Below are positions 14,261 to 18,794 of a stretch of 18,794 nucleotides of DNA, one piece after another. A program made the position numbers and the translations under genes. A model generated the notes under the pieces. That model saw nothing but the letters and a program-made list of their open reading frames with translations, was not told the origin of the DNA and did no database searches. Source of the stretch: DATAVK01 sp036267755. Lineage in GTDB: Bacteria > Actinomycetota > Actinomycetes > JAFAQI01. Each line of letters starts with the position of its first letter. The stretch's first letter is position 1. The stretch covers positions 1-18,794 of the forward strand of contig DATAVK010000023.1 of assembly GCA_036267755.1 (NCBI GenBank), in the 5' to 3' direction.

Positions 14261-16897
14261 TCAGGATCCCCAGACGCTGAACGATGCAGCGGTCGCAACG
14301 TGAAGCGGGTCCGTCTCAGCGTCCCGTCGGCCTTGGAGCGCGGCCTCGGGCAGCGTCTTTCCCTTCGCCAGCGCCCGATGGACGCTGAGCATGAACGGAA
14401 TCGACGACGCGTCGTTCACCGGGACCACGCTGGCCAGCACGCCCAGCGTCCCGATCCGGAGCAGGCTGCTGACCAGCCCTAGCGTCTCGTCTGCACCGAC
14501 CGGCGCCGACACTCCGCCGTCGCAGGCCGAGAGCACCATCTGCCGCGGCGGCTGCCGCAGTTGATCCAGGTCGTGGACGTACATCGCGCCGTCGTCGACC
14601 CGTAGTGAGGAGAACAGCGGGCTGTCGGACCGGAAGCTGCCGTGCGCGGCCACGTGCGCGACCCAGGCGCCGCTCATCGACGCGAGCACCGCGTCGACCG
14701 TCGCCGGTGACGCACCCGCTTCGACCTCCGCTCCGAGCACCGTCGAGGTCCGGTGGACCGCGGCGAGCTCAGCGACCTCCGAACCCTTGCTGGCGAGGCC
14801 CGGTCCCGCGACCAAGGTGACGCGGCGATGGCCGTGCGGCCGCGCCGCAGCCTCAGCCGCCCGTAACCACATCAGCGCGGACGGGGCGACGGACAACGGC
14901 GCGTTCGCGAGCGCCGGCAGCAGGCTCCAGGGCAAGACCTGCAGGGCCGCGGGCGGTACGACGACGACGGGGCCCCCCTCGAGCAGTCGAGCCACCGGGC
15001 CGAGGACGGCGTGCTGTAACCGGTCGGCGCACCGGGCCAGGTCCGTGTCGTGCAGATAGGCCGCGCGACGGAGCGCGAACAGCGTGTATCGCAGCTCCCG
15101 CAACGCATCCGCGGCGGGGCCGATCTCCTGACGTCGTACCCGCCCATTGGCGACCGTCAGCCCGTGGAGCGTCTCCTGGCTCTCCACGAGGACGACCAGC
15201 CGGGTGTCGCCGAGCGCTGCCAGCACGCGGTCGATGTCGAACCTCGGTTGGATCGAGACTGAGCCGGACAGCTGGCGGCGACGCTCGCGAACTGCGGCCT
15301 CCCAGGCGTCGCGCTGCTGCCGGGCGGCGGTCGTCGACGTCCCCTCCTGATGCGCCTTCTCCAACCGGCCGGCCGCGTCGCGCAGCGCCGCGAGGTCCCG
15401 CTGCATCGCGTGGTCGTCGGTCGGGCGAACCGAGGGCTCGGCGAGTGACGTGGCGCGGGAGCGTTCCGCCCACTCGAGCATCAGTCGCGGCGAGCGCGTG
15501 GTCGTGGCGGCGACGGCCAGCGACGTGAGGTCGCGAGCGTGCCCGGTCGCCATCGCGCGCAACTCGGCCGCCCCAAACGCCATCCGGTGTTCGTCGAGGG
15601 CATCGAGCCCGCGGCGGCAGGCAGCCAGCAGCCGAGCCTGACGATCGCCGGCCGCGGCCTGCATCGCCACCGCGAGCCAGCCCGTGGCCCGGGTCATCGC
15701 CGAGCCGCGGCGTCGGAAGCCCGCGGCGGCGGACAGGCTCGTCGCGGCCGAGTCGGTCTCACCCCGTTGACTCGCCAGCCGCGCGGCGAGCAGATGGCCA
15801 AGCGCCGCGTCGTCATCGTCGGAGTCCTGTAGCCGTCCCGCGACGGTGCGGACCTCGGCCAGCAATCGGGCGGACCGTTCGCCGCGCAGGTAGCGGGACT
15901 GGCACGACAGCAGCCGCGCGCGTGCCTCCCAGCCGGGACGTCGCTGGGTCCGGAACAACCGGATCGCGGATCGTGCCCGATCGCCGGCTTCCGTGACGCG
16001 GTCCGCGGCCAACTCGGCCTTCGCGCAGAACAGGATGAGCTCGGCGCGTGAGACCGGTGGCGCTCCGCCCGCGGCCAGTGCCGCCTCGGCCTCGTCGACC
16101 GCCTCGGTGGCGAGTCCGGCTGCCAGCAGGACCTGGCCTCGGTCGATTGTCAGCTCCGGCTCGTAGAGCCCCAAGGAGCGGTAGCGGTCGGCGGTTTTGG
16201 CTAGTAGCCGAAGCGCTCCCGGCAGGTCTCCGCGCCGGGCGGCGACGATGGCGCGGTTCTGGCTGGCCTGGGCCGACTCCATGTCCTGGCCGACCGCGGT
16301 GAACAGTGTCTCGGCCGCGTCCGCGTCCGCCTCGGCCCGGCCCAGTGACCCCAAAGCCAGGTAGCAGAACGACCGGTTGTGACGGATCCGCGCCTCCCAC
16401 AGCGTGTCGCCACTCGAGCGCGCCACCGCGAGAGCGCGACGCAGGTCTTCGAGCGCGTCGTCGTGACGTTCCAACAGCAACAGCGCATGAGCCCGCCGGA
16501 GCCTGATCCTCGCCAGCTGGGTGCCTCGCGCCGTCGCCGCGGCAGCGTCCAGCTGCTGCAGCCCCTGCCGCGTGTGGCCAGCCATGACGAGCGCAGCGCC
16601 GAGGGTCGCCTCAATGTCCCATGCGCGCTCACCGCTGCCCGAGCGCCGGGCCCAGGTCAACGCCGAGTGCAGGTGGGTGAAGGCCGCCGGGAGCTCGCCT
16701 CGGTCGCGCAGCACGATGCCGGCGGCCTGGTGCGCGTACGAGCGGCGTTCCGGGTCGGGCTCGGTATCGATCAGCCGGCTGGCGAGGGTCAGCGCGTCGG
16801 CCGGCCGCGACAGCGCAAGTGCCAACAGGGTCGCGCCGTCGTCAAGGACGGGGGCGGCGTTCTCGACCGTCACCCCGACGGAACCTTGCGCTGCCAA
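14261..16897 (-). CDS. TPR-CHAT caspase-like protease
   Basis: The 878-aa protein has two parts. Residues about 45-470 are Ala/Arg-rich helical repeats of the TPR type, which usually bind a partner or signal. Residues about 560-878 include a CHAT domain, the caspase-like peptidase fold. The catalytic dyad is visible: His752 in VAHVAAHGSF and Cys792 in MVLSACDGG, the usual CHAT motifs. It has no signal peptide or membrane segment. CHAT proteins typically cut a specific partner after activation. The start is uncertain: TTG 16897 gives the longest frame without a clear ribosome site, while GTG 16873 has AAGG ten bases upstream and would shorten the protein by eight residues. It is divergent from the subtilase across only 49 bp, so the two are probably co-expressed. 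It may activate or be activated by the subtilase (inference). Confidence 0.88.
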   Translation of the reverse strand: MAAQGSVGVTVENAAPVLDDGATLLALALSRPADALTLASRLIDTEPDPERRSYAHQAAGIVLRDRGELPAAFTHLHSALTWARRSGSGERAWDIEATLGAALVMAGHTRQGLQQLDAAAATARGTQLARIRLRRAHALLLLERHDDALEDLRRALAVARSSGDTLWEARIRHNRSFCYLALGSLGRAEADADAAETLFTAVGQDMESAQASQNRAIVAARRGDLPGALRLLAKTADRYRSLGLYEPELTIDRGQVLLAAGLATEAVDEAEAALAAGGAPPVSRAELILFCAKAELAADRVTEAGDRARSAIRLFRTQRRPGWEARARLLSCQSRYLRGERSARLLAEVRTVAGRLQDSDDDDAALGHLLAARLASQRGETDSAATSLSAAAGFRRRGSAMTRATGWLAVAMQAAAGDRQARLLAACRRGLDALDEHRMAFGAAELRAMATGHARDLTSLAVAATTTRSPRLMLEWAERSRATSLAEPSVRPTDDHAMQRDLAALRDAAGRLEKAHQEGTSTTAARQQRDAWEAAVRERRRQLSGSVSIQPRFDIDRVLAALGDTRLVVLVESQETLHGLTVANGRVRRQEIGPAADALRELRYTLFALRRAAYLHDTDLARCADRLQHAVLGPVARLLEGGPVVVVPPAALQVLPWSLLPALANAPLSVAPSALMWLRAAEAAARPHGHRRVTLVAGPGLASKGSEVAELAAVHRTSTVLGAEVEAGASPATVDAVLASMSGAWVAHVAAHGSFRSDSPLFSSLRVDDGAMYVHDLDQLRQPPRQMVLSACDGGVSAPVGADETLGLVSSLLRIGTLGVLASVVPVNDASSIPFMLSVHRALAKGKTLPEAALQGRRDAETDPLHVATAASFSVWGS

Positions 16898-16946
16898 TCC
16901 GACAATCGTTAACGTCCCCTTTGATGCTGGGAGGGCTGATCACATC
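16898..16946. promoter_or_regulatory. 49-bp divergent region between CHAT and subtilase genes
   Basis: Both genes must be driven from this gap or from inside each other. It holds GGGAGG (16929-16934), the likely ribosome site of the subtilase though 12 bases from its ATG, and an 8-bp palindrome CGTTAACG (16907-16914). No recognisable -35/-10 pair was found. Confidence 0.4.
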
Positions 16947-18230
16947 ATGACTGAGGACAACGGCACGGCCGACGGGTCCGGTGACCCGGGCGAATCGCCC
17001 CCCACATCACGCTCGCCGGAACCGCTCGACCTCCAGCAGCAGCGGGAGCGGCTCGCGGTCCAGGTCAACATCATCCTGCAGGGCGTCTCCGGAGCGGCCG
17101 TTCACCCGGCCGACAGCCTGGACAACATGCAGTTCCACTACCAGCAGGACCGCATCCTGGTGCGCGACGAGGACCTGGCTCGGGTTCGTGCCGTCGTACC
17201 CGGCGAGGTGGTCGACCCGCTCGTCAACGGGCTGAACGTCTTCGCGCCGAAGAACGTGGCCGCGCTGGACGCCCTCGACGAGCTCGACTCCGTCCTGGGC
17301 GTCGGGGTGGCGACGCCGGACCACATCTTCCACGTAGCGAGCCCGATCGCGAGTTGCTGCCCGGCGACCGAGCCCGATCCGGTGGTGAGCGCCGTCCCCG
17401 ACCCGCCGGTCGCGAACGACCCGGCGGTCGGCCGCGGGGCGCTCGTCGCGGTCGTCGACACCGGCTACATCCCCTCGCTCGACGACCCGGCGCACAACTG
17501 GCTCGCGGGCGTCACCGGCGACGACGAGCACTATGACCCGAACGACATCGGACCGTACGTCGGACACGGCACGTTCGTGGCCGGAGTGGTGCGCTCGATG
17601 GCGCCCGGCGCCGAAGTGCGGGTCGAAGGCCTGCTCACTCAGGGCGGCGCGGTCACGGAGTCGGAGATCCTGCGCGGGCTGACCAAGGCGATGGATCTGA
17701 TGCCCGACGTGATCAGCATGTCGGCTGGGTGCACGACCCGGCATAACCTTCCGCCGCTCGCCTTCGAGGTGCTCTGGGAGCGGCGACTCCGGCACTACAA
17801 GGGCACCGTCCTGGTCGTCGCCGCCGGCAACAGCGCGACCCGGCAGCCGTTCTGGCCCGCCGCCTACGAGTGGACGGTCTCGGTCGGCGCGCTCGACCGG
17901 TTCGGCGATCGGGCGTGGTTCAGCAACTTCGGCAGCTGGGTCGACGTCTACGCGCTGGGCGTCGACATGGTCAACGCGCACCCGAACGGCACCTATCACT
18001 ACCGGGAGCCACCGCGGATCGGCGAGACCAGCGAGTTCAGCAACGGGATGGCGCGATGGAGCGGTACGTCGTTCTCGACACCGGTCGTGTCGGGCATGAT
18101 CGCCGCCCGGATGTCACGCACCGGTCACAGCGCACGGCACGCGGCCGACGACATCCTCCGGATCGCGCAGGCCAACGCGACTCCAGGGGTCGGGCCGATC
18201 GCCGACCCGAGCCTGACCTTCAGCCCGTAG
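16947..18230 (+). CDS. S8 family (subtilisin-like) serine peptidase, cytosolic
   Basis: The 427-aa protein has the full subtilase triad. Asp171 sits in AVVDTGY, His207 in GHGTFVAGVV and Ser375 in SGTSFSTP, with oxyanion Asn295 in VVAAGNS. Residues about 1-30 are acidic and disordered, and 30-140 form a region that may act as a prodomain or inhibitor-like segment (QFHYQQDRILVRDEDLARVRAVVPG). There is no signal peptide or C-terminal anchor, so the protease probably works inside the cell, unlike secreted subtilisins. The ATG at 16947 is preceded by GGGAGG at a long 12-base spacing; the upstream open frame to 16521 is antisense to the CHAT gene. It pairs divergently with CHAT and probably forms one functional unit with it (inference). 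It overlaps the convergent HxlR gene by 11 bp. Confidence 0.9.
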   Translation: MTEDNGTADGSGDPGESPPTSRSPEPLDLQQQRERLAVQVNIILQGVSGAAVHPADSLDNMQFHYQQDRILVRDEDLARVRAVVPGEVVDPLVNGLNVFAPKNVAALDALDELDSVLGVGVATPDHIFHVASPIASCCPATEPDPVVSAVPDPPVANDPAVGRGALVAVVDTGYIPSLDDPAHNWLAGVTGDDEHYDPNDIGPYVGHGTFVAGVVRSMAPGAEVRVEGLLTQGGAVTESEILRGLTKAMDLMPDVISMSAGCTTRHNLPPLAFEVLWERRLRHYKGTVLVVAAGNSATRQPFWPAAYEWTVSVGALDRFGDRAWFSNFGSWVDVYALGVDMVNAHPNGTYHYREPPRIGETSEFSNGMARWSGTSFSTPVVSGMIAARMSRTGHSARHAADDILRIAQANATPGVGPIADPSLTFSP

Positions 18231-18684
18231 CGGGCGGCGCGGCGAGGTCCGCCGGGTCGACCCGGCGTACCTCGCGGGCGTGGACCGGCTCGCCGCAGGC
18301 GCTGCACACCAGCTGCGGGTCGAGCCGCGCACCGCAGTGGTGCTCCAGCGTCATCGGGGGACCGGGCTCGCCGGCCAGGTGACGGTCGCCCCACTGCATC
18401 GTGGTGAGGATCAGCGGGTAGAGCTCGCGTCCCGCGTCGGTCAGGAAGTACTCGTCCCGGGGCGGGTGCTCGGAGTACTGCCGCCGCTCGAGCACCCCAT
18501 GCTCGACGAGGGTCCGAAGCCGGGCGGCCAGCGTGTCTCGCGGTGCGCCGGTGTTGCGCACCATCTCCTCGAACCTGCGGCAACCGAGGAAGACCTCGCG
18601 GATTGCGAGCAACGACCACTTCTCGCCGACAACCTCGAGGGTGCGGGCGACCGAGCAGGTGCGTGGCGTCGTACGCGTGGTCAT
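18220..18684 (-). CDS. HxlR family winged-helix transcriptional regulator
   Basis: The 154-aa protein matches HxlR regulators. It opens with TCSVARTLEVVGEKWSLLAIREVFLG (about residues 9-34), followed by the winged helix with RFEEMVRNTGAPRDTLAARLRTLVEHGVLERR and DEYFLTDAGRELYPLI. Cys10 sits where redox-sensing Cys residues occur in this family. The C-terminal HHC(x)9CSAC stretch (about 115-130) could bind zinc. Such proteins usually bind palindromes as dimers and repress a divergent enzyme gene. Here two palindromic sites lie 16-71 bp upstream of its ATG, and a gene begins in the other direction at 18772, so self-control and control of that gene are likely. No strong ribosome site precedes ATG 18684. 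Its last 11 bp overlap the subtilase end. Confidence 0.9.
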   Translation of the reverse strand: MTTRTTPRTCSVARTLEVVGEKWSLLAIREVFLGCRRFEEMVRNTGAPRDTLAARLRTLVEHGVLERRQYSEHPPRDEYFLTDAGRELYPLILTTMQWGDRHLAGEPGPPMTLEHHCGARLDPQLVCSACGEPVHAREVRRVDPADLAAPPATG

Positions 18685-18700
18685 GAGGTCACGATACCTG

Positions 18701-18723
18701 GTCAGTCGACTTTTCGGACTGAC
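18701..18723. promoter_or_regulatory. Putative HxlR operator 1
   Basis: This is a 23-bp near-palindrome: arms GTCAGTC (18701-18707) and GACTGAC (18717-18723) around a 9-base centre. Its reverse complement matches operator 2 at 19 of 23 positions. It lies 16 bp upstream of the HxlR start. Confidence 0.72.
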
Positions 18724-18732
18724 TGCCCTACT

Positions 18733-18755
18733 GTCAGTCTGGAAAACCGACTGAC
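18733..18755. promoter_or_regulatory. Putative HxlR operator 2
   Basis: Arms GTCAGTC (18733-18739) and GACTGAC (18749-18755) have the same 9-base spacing as operator 1. The centres are 32 bp apart, about three helical turns, so two dimers could sit on one face. The site ends just before the ribosome site of the downstream gene, so binding should block its transcription. Confidence 0.72.
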
Positions 18756-18758
18756 ACC

Positions 18759-18764
18759 GGAGGA
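18759..18764 (+). promoter_or_regulatory. Ribosome binding site GGAGGA of the partial gene
   Basis: GGAGGA lies seven bases before ATG 18772 and sets the start of the gene that runs off the window. Confidence 0.6.
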
Positions 18765-18771
18765 TGAAGCG

Positions 18772-18794
18772 ATGTCGACCGCCGTACCTGCCTC
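18772..18794 (+). CDS. 5' end of a divergent gene, probably an HxlR target (partial)
   Basis: Only the first seven codons are visible (MSTAVPA). The start is supported by the ribosome site at 18759-18764. The product cannot be told. HxlR regulators often sit next to an oxidoreductase, reductase or efflux gene that they repress, and the two operators lie directly upstream. An overlapping ATG at 18764 is in another frame and less well placed. Confidence 0.55.

Noticed and set aside
16521..16946. Upstream extension of the subtilase frame
   Set aside because: It lies antisense to the CHAT gene's 5' region and is Ser/Arg-rich shadow sequence. ATG 16947 has a ribosome site and begins a plausible protein.
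16935..16950. TGATCACATCATG beside the subtilase start as a copy of the inner dyad box
   Set aside because: Only short pieces match (TGATCA, CATCATG), they include the start codon, and no outer box is present.

Overview
The window is high-GC DNA from an actinobacterium. Coding density is high, start codons are often GTG, and purine-rich Shine-Dalgarno sites precede several starts. One enzyme belongs to the mycothiol-dependent maleylpyruvate isomerase family, and mycothiol is the actinobacterial thiol. The genus cannot be resolved from the sequence. No rRNA, tRNA, CRISPR array or transposase was seen, and no gene-free stretch exceeds 300 bases.

Layout. (1) Bases 1-2335 hold the 3' part of a large, presumably secreted, repeat protein with InlB-type B-repeats and two Ig-like domains. 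(2) Bases 2388-7604 hold a peptide-ligase-type cluster: a GCS2-family carboxylate-amine ligase on the plus strand, and facing it a tightly packed minus-strand run of a mycothiol-dependent (MDMPI/DinB) enzyme, two alpha/beta-hydrolase esterases and an ATP-grasp enzyme. Two different amide-forming ligase folds next to two hydrolases suggest synthesis and processing of a small amide-linked metabolite (inference). (3) Bases 7689-10313 hold a minus-strand operon of an unrecognised membrane-anchored 557-aa protein, an RDD membrane protein and an 84-aa protein. (4) Bases 10485-11744 encode an exported PLD-like protein with degenerate HKD motifs.

(5) The most unusual part is 11766-18230. A beta-trefoil (ricin-type) lectin without a signal peptide is divergent from an ECF-type sigma factor gene. 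The 253-bp gap between them carries a long interrupted inverted repeat (12905-13041) that reads as two outward-facing copies of one regulatory module, with a half-spacing differing by exactly 10 bp. Next come a 160-aa sigma-linked partner protein, a TPR-CHAT caspase-like protease and a cytosolic subtilase. The CHAT and subtilase genes diverge from a 49-bp gap. Together these look like a transcriptionally controlled two-protease device, perhaps for defence, stress or programmed death (inference).

(6) Bases 18220-18794 hold an HxlR-family regulator and, divergent from it, the first codons of a probable target gene. Between them lie two 23-bp palindromic sites 32 bp apart, the likely HxlR operators.
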